Shown here: positions 1 through 6,068 of the stretch, piece after piece | How positions within the stretch are numbered: the first letter of the stretch is position 1 | Layout: each line of letters opens with the position of its first letter | Assembly (NCBI GenBank): GCA_002451165.1 | Contig: DKBH01000125.1 | Coordinates: 1 to 17,488, forward strand | Direction of reading: 5' to 3' | Source of the DNA: Nitrospiraceae bacterium UBA6905 | GTDB taxonomy: Bacteria > Nitrospirota > Thermodesulfovibrionia > Thermodesulfovibrionales > UBA6898 | DNA: 17,488 nt | The notes under the pieces: generated by a model | Told to the model about the DNA's origin: nothing | The model's database searches: none | Seen by the model: the letters and a program-made list of their open reading frames with translations, nothing else | Made by a program: the position numbers and the translations under genes

Positions 1-114
1 CTTATCAGCGCTTTCGATTTCCTTGGTGGGCGGTTTTGCACATCCGCAGAGAAAAACAAAGGATAACGCTACAACCCATAAGACAAACTTTGTCTGTACG
101 ACTCTCTTGAGCAT
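1..114 (-). CDS. Putative outer-membrane/periplasmic lipoprotein, N-terminal part only
   Basis: The reading frame starts at ATG 114-112 and runs off the left edge, so only 38 residues are visible. A G-rich ribosome site (AAAGGGGGG) lies just upstream. The visible part is a lipoprotein signal peptide: basic start (MLKRVVQTK), hydrophobic core and a lipobox-like FLCGC at residues 21-25, with Cys25 (or Cys23) as the likely lipidated residue. After it comes KPPTKEIESADK, which resembles the start of DUF4398-type helical lipoproteins, but too little is left to be sure. The gene has its own promoter-like sequence at 150-178, so it need not depend on readthrough from the gene at 207-698. Confidence 0.75.
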   Translation of the reverse strand, partial: MLKRVVQTKFVLWVVALSFVFLCGCAKPPTKEIESADK

Positions 115-149
115 CTTGCCCCCCTTTAAGATGTGGTTGATATGCTTTT

Positions 150-178
150 ACTATATATGGTTATCACCGGGCATGCAA
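150..178 (-). promoter_or_regulatory. Sigma-70-type promoter for the lipoprotein gene
   Basis: On the minus strand, TTGCAT (178-173) is separated by exactly 17 bases from TATAGT (155-150). The expected transcription start is near 143, leaving a leader of about 28 nt with a G-rich ribosome site before the ATG at 114. This is one of the best promoter matches in the window. An imperfect inverted repeat (168-192) overlaps the -35 box. Confidence 0.6.
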
Positions 179-206
179 GAATTATTGCCTGGCATCAATA
201 AGCGGT

Positions 207-698
207 CTATTCCGGCTCATAGAGGATAACCGTTGTGCCGAGCCTTGCATTCAGGCCCATAATCGGACAGACAAGCAGGATGGTTGTATCCTTGTCTCTG
301 GAAATCCTGATATCATCGGGACTGAGCACTTCAACCGGGTACAAGGAAGAAAATTTTGTCCCCTCAAGTTTTTTATTTGTAGCCGCGGCTATGGTCCCAT
401 CGGTTTTCACTACCAATACCATCTTTATGTGCGGCTCCTTTATGAAACTGTTCAGATACTCGTTAATCTGGTCGTAGTCTTCCGCCTGCATCTCTTTTCG
501 CATGGTCCACGCAAAGGGTATTGCCGCAAGCCTGAGCAGTTCCTCCGTCCTGCTCGTGATGAGATGTTGTGATTTCTTCTCGACACTTCTCACGGCAAAT
601 ACCTTCCACAGGAACGTGGCAGCAATGAGAATGACGAGTATCCCGACACTGTAAAGGTATGCTTGCTTGCTTACTGCGGTGCGGTTGGCTTCTTCCAT
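207..698 (-). CDS. Membrane-anchored protein with a periplasmic Cache-like sensor domain
   Basis: This 163-residue protein starts at ATG 698 behind a strong AGGAGG site. One transmembrane helix (about residues 13-35) is followed by a helical linker (about 36-65) and an alpha/beta region (about 85-163). The segment VLVVKTDGTIAAATNK and the helix-then-sheet layout resemble the extracellular Cache/PAS-like sensor domains of chemoreceptors and histidine kinases. No HAMP, kinase or other output domain follows, so it may be a free-standing ligand- or redox-sensing periplasmic module. It lies 66 bases after the stop of the selenoprotein gene at 765-1172 on the same strand, and the two are probably co-transcribed. 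The family assignment rests on pattern only; the gene itself is well supported. Confidence 0.8.
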   Translation of the reverse strand: MEEANRTAVSKQAYLYSVGILVILIAATFLWKVFAVRSVEKKSQHLITSRTEELLRLAAIPFAWTMRKEMQAEDYDQINEYLNSFIKEPHIKMVLVVKTDGTIAAATNKKLEGTKFSSLYPVEVLSPDDIRISRDKDTTILLVCPIMGLNARLGTTVILYEPE

Positions 699-764
699 AG
701 CTCCCTCCTGCAGAGAAATTATCCCTGAAGCTCTTGACGGAAAATAGCTGTTATTGCCAGAAAC

Positions 765-1172
765 CTATCTCTTGAACTCCTTTTCAACCATATCCTTTAT
801 CTGTTTTACGGTATAGCCCTTGTTGTATAATTCGAAGGCCCGCAGGGCCTCCCCGAGGCAGATCTCTCACATTGCCGCATGGTTGTCAACATAGCAGCTC
901 AACAGACTCTTATGCCTGAACGTCGGCGATTCCTTGCACATGCAGAAGCAATAAATGCTGTCCAGGACCCAGGGAATTTCCTTGGCGACCTGGTAAGCTG
1001 CCTTCACGCGTGAGTCGCTGAATTGTCTGGGGTCAAGCGTCGCCCTTGTCTCGCCTTTGCGAAGGGATTGGTCCATCGGTCCCGAGACGGGTTTCTGCGC
1101 CGCCTCACTGCAGACGGCAAAAACCACGAGAAGCAGCGGCAAAATGACAAATTTCTGTCCTGATAATGTCAT
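765..1172 (-). CDS. Exported CYCXC-family cysteine-rich selenoprotein (UGA read as Sec)
   Basis: Starts at ATG 1172 behind a consensus AGGAGGTGA site. Residues 1-25 form a Sec signal peptide, so the protein acts in the periplasm or envelope. The mature part has the YCFCMC cluster (Cys75, 77, 79) and Cys93 in LLSCYVDNHAAM. The frame then meets TGA (869-867), but past it the same frame stays open for 33 more codons to TAG (767-765) and reads E-I-C-L-G-E-A-L and onward. That is the expected continuation of the PCYCGC/CYCXC family (Pfam PCYCGC domain), where a CxxC motif sits at this point. Reading TGA as selenocysteine gives U102-E-I-C105, a UxxC redox motif, and a 135-residue protein. A SECIS-like hairpin lies 22 nt downstream. 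Selenoprotein members of this family are known. Its biochemical role is not established; thiol/selenol redox or metal binding is likely. A standard gene caller would stop at 867 and lose the active motif. Confidence 0.85.
834..852 (-). promoter_or_regulatory. Bacterial SECIS-like hairpin
   Basis: On the coding strand, GGAGGCCC (852-845) pairs with GGGCCTTC (841-834), closing a TGC loop (844-842). The stem has 8 pairs, one of them a G-U. The loop begins 22 nt after the UGA and has G as its second base. This fits the known bacterial SECIS pattern: a short stem within the coding region, 16-37 nt from the UGA, with G among the first two loop bases. A competing smaller hairpin, GCCTC-GGG-GAGGC (859-847), cannot form at the same time. 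Confidence 0.65.
867..869 (-). other. In-frame UGA, proposed selenocysteine codon 102
   Basis: The TGA falls exactly where the family has the first cysteine of a CxxC motif, and the frame stays open and family-like on both sides. The other in-frame stop, TAG at 765-767, ends the protein at a normal family length. Decoding would need SelA, SelB, SelC and SelD, none of which is encoded in this window. Confidence 0.82.
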
Positions 1173-1200
1173 AAAAATTCACCTCCTACATGTAAGGCAT

Positions 1201-1206
1201 AGTATA
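1201..1206 (-). promoter_or_regulatory. Possible -10 element for the selenoprotein gene
   Basis: TATACT on the minus strand lies 28-33 bases upstream of the ATG at 1172 in an AT-rich stretch. No good -35 box is found at normal spacing; the 17-base position reads TCATTA. The transcription start would be near 1195, just ahead of the ribosome site. Confidence 0.35.
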
Positions 1207-1530
1207 AAACAATGTTGAAGAAATAATGAATATGAGCGTAGCATTTCCCCTGACACCGCTGGAGAGGGCTGACCGTTTCAGCAGGAAGCCTGTGGTCGTT
1301 TCTTCGCTACGGCGGACAGTAGGCGAAGACGGTCGCAAAGAACGTCGTGCCGAGGATACAGCCTCCATGGTCAAGGTGCATGACGTCAGCGGCGCCGCAT
1401 CGCATCTGCGCAGCCATGCTTGGGTCCTTCTGCACAAACCGTAACGGCACGTCAGCATCATGGACTTTTATGAAACGGGGGTTCCCTCTGCTCCCTGCAG
1501 AGACCGCTACGTTGCATGAGTCTCATGATG
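1207..1530. other. Spacer between divergent genes, no supportable ordinary gene
   Basis: The divergent selenoprotein and ankyrin genes are separated by 377 bases. No reading frame here combines a start, a ribosome site and recognisable protein sequence. One minus-strand frame has balanced, coding-like composition (1522-1307, including RFIKVHDADVPLRFVQKD), but it has no normal start and ends at TAG. It could be a gene remnant, or it could be read through an upstream UGA; see the findings. A short hairpin, CTCTGC-TCCCT-GCAGAG, lies at 1486-1502. Confidence 0.5.
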
Positions 1531-1536
1531 TATAAT
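1531..1536 (+). promoter_or_regulatory. Consensus -10 box of the ankyrin gene
   Basis: A perfect TATAAT ends 13 bases before the ATG at 1550. The -35 region is poor (TACGTT at 17-base spacing). A start about 7 bases downstream of the box would leave a leader of only about 6 nt, with no room for a ribosome site. Confidence 0.45.
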
Positions 1537-1549
1537 GGTAGCATAGCAT

Positions 1550-2791
1550 ATGGATACAGAACGGAACATATGGCGCCCCCTGAAGGTAGTGATCGCGATC
1601 TGCTCACTGCTGATCGTCGACCACGTTTCATGTCAGTCCGACGCTTCCATTGAGAAGAAGCAGGAAAGAAAAGATTCGGTCATCGTCATGGAGAGCTATA
1701 CCTTACGGGCGCCTTCCGGAACAAACTGGACCGTCAACATCGATCGAAAAAAAGAATCGGTGCAATTTGAAAGAGTTGAGAATACAGTACAAAATGCACA
1801 GTCGGCAAGCATTTCAACCTTCATACAGGTCTTCAAGAAGAAAACAGATGCGCGGATGAGATCGCTCGAAGAAAAAGACGTTGCGGCACAATTCATCAAA
1901 GACGAGGAAGAAAAGATAATCCGAGACCTTGTAGCAAAAGGGGCCTTTACACTGAAGCGGATGGAGAAGGGCACAGCCACGAAGGGAGGCAAGAAACTTC
2001 ATCTCCTGAACTATAAGGCAACGAAGGAAGATCTCACGGTTGAAGCGGTTTTTTATCTCTTTTTTCCATCTGATTACCGCCAGGATCAGAGGTTTTATGT
2101 CTTCTTCATGAGCCAAGCATATACCAAGGCCGGCCACAGGGCGGATTTGACGACGATTGATCCTGTGATAACCAGCTTCAAGAATCTGAAACCGCTCAAC
2201 CCCGAAGTACCCACAACAGATGATCTTCTCGGCGCAGCAACCGCCAACGACATTGAACTTATGCGAGATCTGCTCAGCAAGGGCGGTGCGGTAAACGCAA
2301 AGAGTCCGGATGGCTGGACGGCGCTCATGATCAGTGCGTCTCAGGGGTCCTATGATATGGTAACACTGCTTCTGGATAACGGCGCGAACTTCAATGAGAA
2401 GAACGCCAAGGGTCAGACACCGCTCATCTTTGCCGCACATTGGGGGCATCAGGAGATTGTCAGTCTCCTGGTCGCAAGAGGCGCAGACGTTAATGCACAG
2501 ATGAACGATGGCTGGACAGCCCTGATTGATGCTGTACAAATGGGTATGGAACATATCGCCAAATTCCTGGTCGAGAAGGGTGCGGCAGTCAATGCAAAAA
2601 CCGAGAATGGCTGGACCGCGCTCTTCGCAGCTGTAGATGGCGGTCACACTGACATCGTCAAATTCCTCATTAGCAGAGGCGCAGATGTGAATGCGAGAGA
2701 TGCTCAAAACAAGACCGTCCTGAGTGTGGCGAAGGTGAAGAACAATGCTGAGATCGTATCGCTGCTCACGGAGGCCGGTGCCCAAGAGTGA
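1550..2791 (+). CDS. Secreted ankyrin-repeat protein
   Basis: This protein has 413 residues. An N-terminal hydrophobic segment (about 11-24) after a basic start suggests export; VSC at 26-28 could be a processing site but is not a good lipobox. Residues 45-215 form an unrecognised alpha/beta domain (ESYTLRAPSGTNWTV, then a strand-rich stretch ending in VITSFKNLKPL), somewhat like PsbP/DUF1795-type domains. Residues 223-413 are ankyrin repeats in 33-residue register (about 255, 288, 321, 354, 387), with GWTAL three times, GADVNA twice and the usual LLL/IVxLL helices. Such repeats bind protein partners, and here probably act in the periplasm. In-frame TAG at 1544 makes 1550 the first possible ATG. 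No ribosome site is visible. It is an isolated plus-strand gene, divergent from the selenoprotein operon. The partner is unknown. Confidence 0.9.
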   Translation: MDTERNIWRPLKVVIAICSLLIVDHVSCQSDASIEKKQERKDSVIVMESYTLRAPSGTNWTVNIDRKKESVQFERVENTVQNAQSASISTFIQVFKKKTDARMRSLEEKDVAAQFIKDEEEKIIRDLVAKGAFTLKRMEKGTATKGGKKLHLLNYKATKEDLTVEAVFYLFFPSDYRQDQRFYVFFMSQAYTKAGHRADLTTIDPVITSFKNLKPLNPEVPTTDDLLGAATANDIELMRDLLSKGGAVNAKSPDGWTALMISASQGSYDMVTLLLDNGANFNEKNAKGQTPLIFAAHWGHQEIVSLLVARGADVNAQMNDGWTALIDAVQMGMEHIAKFLVEKGAAVNAKTENGWTALFAAVDGGHTDIVKFLISRGADVNARDAQNKTVLSVAKVKNNAEIVSLLTEAGAQE

Positions 2792-3727
2792 GCCCCTTGT
2801 GCATGGTATTACGCCACTGACAACCGCCTTCTTGCTTATATCCCATATCCCCTTCTGTGCAGAGGTCTCTTGGTAGTCTCAAGAGAGAGTAATGCGTCCA
2901 GCGGGAGAGAAACATTTCTTTTCTGGCTCAGGAGGATATTCTGAAGCCTGCTCAGGTGCTCGTGACGTGCTGTGCGTGCGCCTTTGCCTTTCCACTCCGG
3001 CCCCTTGTTAAACTACGCTTATATCGGGAAAAACCAGAAGGTCCCGGCAAAAGAGTCTCACTGCCTCGCAGAGGATCCGGGGTACAGATCAGGAAGACCG
3101 CACCATCCCATGCGCTTTCTCGCATTGTTATATGCTTTCTCATTTCATCATGATCCGCTGGATCACGCTCCCCCGCGCTGTGCGAAATCAATCGTAGTGC
3201 TGGATGATCCGGTCAAGACAACCCATGAGAACATATGATCCTATGGATTACCTCTCAAAAGAAGAATTACCACCACCGTGAAAAATTGCGCGCTCAATCG
3301 CATTTAGTTGGTTTATCGCTGATTCTTCGGCATTTGCGGAGATGTTTGTTGACGGCGTAAAGCCCTTGATATGATGAAACACAAGGTCCCGTGCGATGTC
3401 AGGGCGGCTTGAGCGAGAGGTTCTCCGAGGGTCATGGTTGCTCCGCAATGCTTGTGCATCGATGTTGCAGATACATTTCGGGCAATGAAAAGAAATACCC
3501 GTTGATCGTTAATCGAGCATGCGGAACCCTGTGCGAGAATCATCGCAAAGGTGCACAACACAGGGCATGACTGCAGCCGCGATAAGGCCCCTCATGCGTT
3601 ACCACTGAACCGCGGCGGCTACAGTACCTTCACAAATGAAACCGTTGCGCCTCCATGCTGAAGAGTGATCTCGCTCACTACTGACAAGGATAGTCTGTTC
3701 GACAGGACGTCTTCGCGCTAACGTTCG
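2792..3727. other. 936-base stretch without a supportable gene
   Basis: Between the ankyrin gene and cysM (convergent) no frame looks like an intact gene. Minus-strand frames in 3599-3248 contain protein-like pieces in different frames: a signal-peptide-like start (MRGLIAAAV near 3596), a hydrophobic piece (LCTFAMILAQGSA) and a final piece (HCPKCICN through NAIERAIFHGGG to a stop at 3248). This pattern suggests a small exported protein broken by frameshifts, but I cannot name a family. A 7-bp hairpin, TCTCTTG/CAAGAGA (2866-2886), lacks a T run and is not a convincing terminator. I see no tRNA, no transposase and no long direct repeats. Confidence 0.5.
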
Positions 3728-4636
3728 TTATGGGGGGCATTTACCGCAGACTGAGGCAAAGAGTGTCGTGCTGAGGTAGCGGTCTCCGCGATCAGGGAGA
3801 ATGACCACGATGGTGCCGCGTTTCAGCTGTGATGCCATGCGCAGGGCGCCACACATGGCTGCGCCGCTGCTCATGCCGACAAAAAGCCCCTCCTTGACCG
3901 CAAGTTGGCGTGTCATTTCGAAGGCATCCTCATCGCTTATATTGATCTTTTCGTCAAGGGTTTCAAGCGTATAGATCTTCGGCACGATCGACTCCTGCAT
4001 ATTTTTCAATCCCTGTATCCTATGCCCCAGAAACGGTTCTACGCCGACGATTTTGATCTTGTCATCGTATTCTTTCAATCTCCTGCCAGCTCCCATCAGG
4101 GTCCCCGTCGTTCCCATGCCGGCAACGAACAGGTCAAGCTCGCCGCCCGTCTGCTCTATCACCTCTCTCCCAGTAGTCTCGTAGTGGGCTCTGATATTGG
4201 AGCAGTTGTCAAACTGGTTCGGCATGAAATAGTCCTTCGGATGTTCACTCAGTATCTTATGGGCAAGCTTTATGGCGCCGTCCGTGCCCTCATTCCCCGG
4301 GCTGAGCACCAGCTCTGCGCCAAAGGCCTCCAGCACCTTTCTCCGTTCTAAGCTTACGCATTCCGGCATGACCAGTTTGACCCGATATCCCTTTGCTGCA
4401 CCCACCATGGCGAGACCGATGCCGGTATTGCCCGAAGTCGCCTCAAGGATCGTGTCGCCTTTCTTGATCAGGCCGGCCGCTTCGGCATCCTTCAGCATAT
4501 AGAGGGCTATTCTGTCCTTCACGGATCCGCCGGGGTTGCTTCCCTCGAGCTTCGCCAGGATGGTGACATCCGGTACCGGGTTGATGGTCTCTATCCTGAT
4601 GAGCGGCGTGTTGCCAATGCAGTCGATAACGCTCAT
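3728..4636 (-). CDS. cysM: Cysteine synthase, CysM-like (O-acetylserine sulfhydrylase B)
   Basis: This 302-residue fold-type II PLP enzyme makes L-cysteine from O-acetylserine and sulfide or thiosulfate. Motifs in order: GNTPLIRI (8-15); EGSNPGGSVKDR (31-42) with Lys40 as the PLP lysine; TSGNTG (67-72), the substrate loop; GMGTTGT (173-179), the phosphate loop; GMSSGAA (254-260); and PDRGDRYLST (281-290). Length and motifs match the CysK/CysM family; EGSNPGGSVKDR and the short length favour CysM. The protein ends in CGKCPP, a CxxC pair (Cys297, Cys300) beyond the core. Its ATG directly follows the TAA of the EVE gene with no gap, so translation is probably coupled. It is the last gene of the TPR-EVE-cysM operon. 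Confidence 0.93.
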   Translation of the reverse strand: MSVIDCIGNTPLIRIETINPVPDVTILAKLEGSNPGGSVKDRIALYMLKDAEAAGLIKKGDTILEATSGNTGIGLAMVGAAKGYRVKLVMPECVSLERRKVLEAFGAELVLSPGNEGTDGAIKLAHKILSEHPKDYFMPNQFDNCSNIRAHYETTGREVIEQTGGELDLFVAGMGTTGTLMGAGRRLKEYDDKIKIVGVEPFLGHRIQGLKNMQESIVPKIYTLETLDEKINISDEDAFEMTRQLAVKEGLFVGMSSGAAMCGALRMASQLKRGTIVVILPDRGDRYLSTTLFASVCGKCPP

Positions 4637-5110
4637 TTATTTCTTCTCTCTCTCACCCATGGCAGAGATGATGTCGAATTCTTCTTTGCTGACCGGCATG
4701 ACGGAAAGCCGCTGACCTCTCTGGAGCACCTTCATCCTCCTAAGTCCCGGGGTGTTCCGCATCTCTTTCAGCGTCACCGTCCGCGGGAAGGCGCGTTTCC
4801 ATGTCACATCTACCATGAACCAGCGTGGCCGATCCTGCGTCGATCTCGAATCATAGTATCGCGATCTCCTGTCCCAGGAAAAAAAGTCGGGATATGCTTC
4901 GCGGGATATCTCGGCTATACCGACTACACCCGGCTCCGCACACTGGGAATGGTAGAAAAGGACCAAATCGCCCTTCCGCATCTCATCCCGCATATAATTG
5001 CGTGCCTGATAGTTGCGCACGCCCTCCCAGTGGTCAGTAGAGCGGGGTCTTTTTCGAAGGTCTTCAAAAGAAAAAACCGAAGGCTCCGTCTTCATAAGCC
5101 AGTATCGCAT
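4637..5110 (-). CDS. EVE-domain protein (Thy28/PUA-like)
   Basis: The 157 residues span essentially one EVE domain: WLMKTEPSVFSFEDL (4-18), GVRNYQARNYMRDEM then KGDLVLFYHS (30-55) and GVVGIAEIS. EVE domains belong to the PUA/YTH-like fold and are thought to bind modified bases in DNA or RNA; most stand-alone bacterial members have no proven role. The gene lies 7 bases after the TPR gene and touches cysM with no gap. Some EVE proteins occur in anti-phage systems, but nothing else here suggests defence, and the housekeeping operon argues against it. The ribosome site is weak (AAGTAAG), so translation may be coupled to the TPR gene. Confidence 0.92.
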   Translation of the reverse strand: MRYWLMKTEPSVFSFEDLRKRPRSTDHWEGVRNYQARNYMRDEMRKGDLVLFYHSQCAEPGVVGIAEISREAYPDFFSWDRRSRYYDSRSTQDRPRWFMVDVTWKRAFPRTVTLKEMRNTPGLRRMKVLQRGQRLSVMPVSKEEFDIISAMGEREKK

Positions 5111-5117
5111 ACCGAAC

Positions 5118-5726
5118 TTACTTCTTGCCCGATATCTCTTTCAGGTTCTCACAGGCATTCTTGCTGCCCATATCACAGCCTCTCGTGAAGTCCGCAGTCG
5201 CTTTTCCCAAATAGGCGATACCCCGAGAATTATAGGCATTGCTGTCATCCGGCCGCATCGAGAGCACTTTGTCATAGTCCGCGATAGCCTGGTCATATTT
5301 TCCCATGCCGCGATAGGCTATGCCCCTGTTATAGTACGTTTCGATGAGTCGCGGGTTTTCAGCAATGACCCGACTAAAATCATCCGCCGCCCGTTCGTGA
5401 TCCCCTTTTTTCAGATAAGCAAGCCCTCGGCTGTTCAGCGCATCCACCTGCTTCGGACGTTCAGATATAATCCTGCTGAAGTCGCTGATAGCCTCGTCCA
5501 GCTTACCTTTCCGGTAGTAAGCCATCCCGCGGTTGAAATAGGCCTCTCTGAAATCCGGCACCCGGGACAGCACCGCATTGTAGTCCTGAATCGCCTTATC
5601 ATACTGTCCTTCATTAAAGTTCGCATTCGCCCGATCAAAAAGCTCCTGAATGTCCACTTCCGACGCCGCAGGTATGGAAGCAGCCATCAAAACGAGCACC
5701 ATAAGGACGCACCATAGTGATTTCAT
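5118..5726 (-). CDS. Periplasmic TPR-repeat protein
   Basis: A 202-residue protein. The ATG at 5726 fits a GGGG ribosome site better than the in-frame TTG two codons upstream (5732). Residues 1-22 are a signal peptide ending in ASIPAAS. About four full tetratricopeptide units follow (near 27-60, 61-94, 95-128, 129-162), with repeated (F/Y)NRGxAY, LNSRGLAY and A(I/A)xD(F/Y) signatures. The last unit is shortened: AYLGK runs straight into ATADFTRGCDMGSKNAC, missing about six residues where the inter-helix turn and start of helix B should be. Cys184 and Cys192 in that ending resemble the disulfide pair of Sel1-like/TPR caps. It is probably a scaffold for an envelope protein complex; partner unknown. 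It is the first gene of an operon with the EVE gene and cysM. Confidence 0.9.
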   Translation of the reverse strand: MKSLWCVLMVLVLMAASIPAASEVDIQELFDRANANFNEGQYDKAIQDYNAVLSRVPDFREAYFNRGMAYYRKGKLDEAISDFSRIISERPKQVDALNSRGLAYLKKGDHERAADDFSRVIAENPRLIETYYNRGIAYRGMGKYDQAIADYDKVLSMRPDDSNAYNSRGIAYLGKATADFTRGCDMGSKNACENLKEISGKK

Positions 5727-5763
5727 GATCAACCCCGTTTCAGATCCCTGAACATATTTCTTG

Positions 5764-5769
5764 ATTATA
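5764..5769 (-). promoter_or_regulatory. Consensus -10 box for the TPR-EVE-cysM operon
   Basis: A perfect TATAAT on the minus strand lies 37-42 bases upstream of the TPR start. A weak -35 (GGTTCT) lies at 17-base spacing. The predicted leader is about 30 nt, including the GGGG ribosome site. Confidence 0.45.
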
Positions 5770-5870
5770 CCAAAAGAGGATGCTTTAGAACCCTGATCCG
5801 CCGCCGTATCTTGTCATTGACCGCACAGTCCTTTAATGGTAGCCTGAAAGAAAACCGTGAGGAGGTATCC

Positions 5871-6068
5871 ATGTTTCATGAAGAAAATAACCAGGGAGCA
5901 ACGATTCTCATTTCATTCCTCATCGGCGGCATCGTCGGCGCCGGCCTCGCACTGCTGTTTGCACCCCAAACAGGGAGAAAGACCCGCAAACAGATCGCGG
6001 ACATTGCGGAGGACGTAGTGGAGTATACGTCCGACTATGCGAAGAAGGTAAAAAACAAGATTGTTTAA
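5871..6068 (+). CDS. YtxH-like small membrane protein
   Basis: The start chosen is ATG 5871, behind a strong GAGGAGG site; an in-frame ATG 60 bases upstream has no such site. The 65-residue product has one glycine-rich transmembrane helix (about 11-31) leading into LLFAPQTGRKTRKQI, the typical YtxH family signature, then a charged amphipathic helix. YtxH proteins are small inner-membrane proteins often linked to general stress; the exact job is unknown. It is a single gene facing glgB and overlapping its 3' end by 4 bp, so the two stop codons interlock. Confidence 0.9.
   Translation: MFHEENNQGATILISFLIGGIVGAGLALLFAPQTGRKTRKQIADIAEDVVEYTSDYAKKVKNKIV

Noticed and set aside
847..859. Hairpin GCCTC-GGG-GAGGC just after the Sec UGA as the SECIS element
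   Set aside because: Its loop starts only 12 nt after the UGA, closer than the usual 16 nt minimum; the stem at 834-852 fits better.
1186..1461. 91-codon minus-strand open frame upstream of the selenoprotein gene
   Set aside because: It is very rich in Arg and Ser, has no ribosome site, and a different frame of the same strand looks more coding-like.
1814..2785. Long minus-strand open frame antisense to the ankyrin gene
   Set aside because: It has no ribosome site or recognisable protein sequence, and it exactly shadows well-conserved ankyrin repeats on the plus strand.
2866..2886. Hairpin TCTCTTG/CAAGAGA as terminator of the ankyrin gene
   Set aside because: Only 7 pairs, about 75 bases past the stop, and no T run on either strand.
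2952..3191. Minus-strand open frame in the gene-free region
   Set aside because: No ribosome site, no hydrophobic core or domain-like pattern, and unlike any family I know.
4637..5110. EVE gene as part of an anti-phage or restriction system
   Set aside because: Its neighbours are a TPR protein and cysM; no nuclease, methylase or helicase is present.
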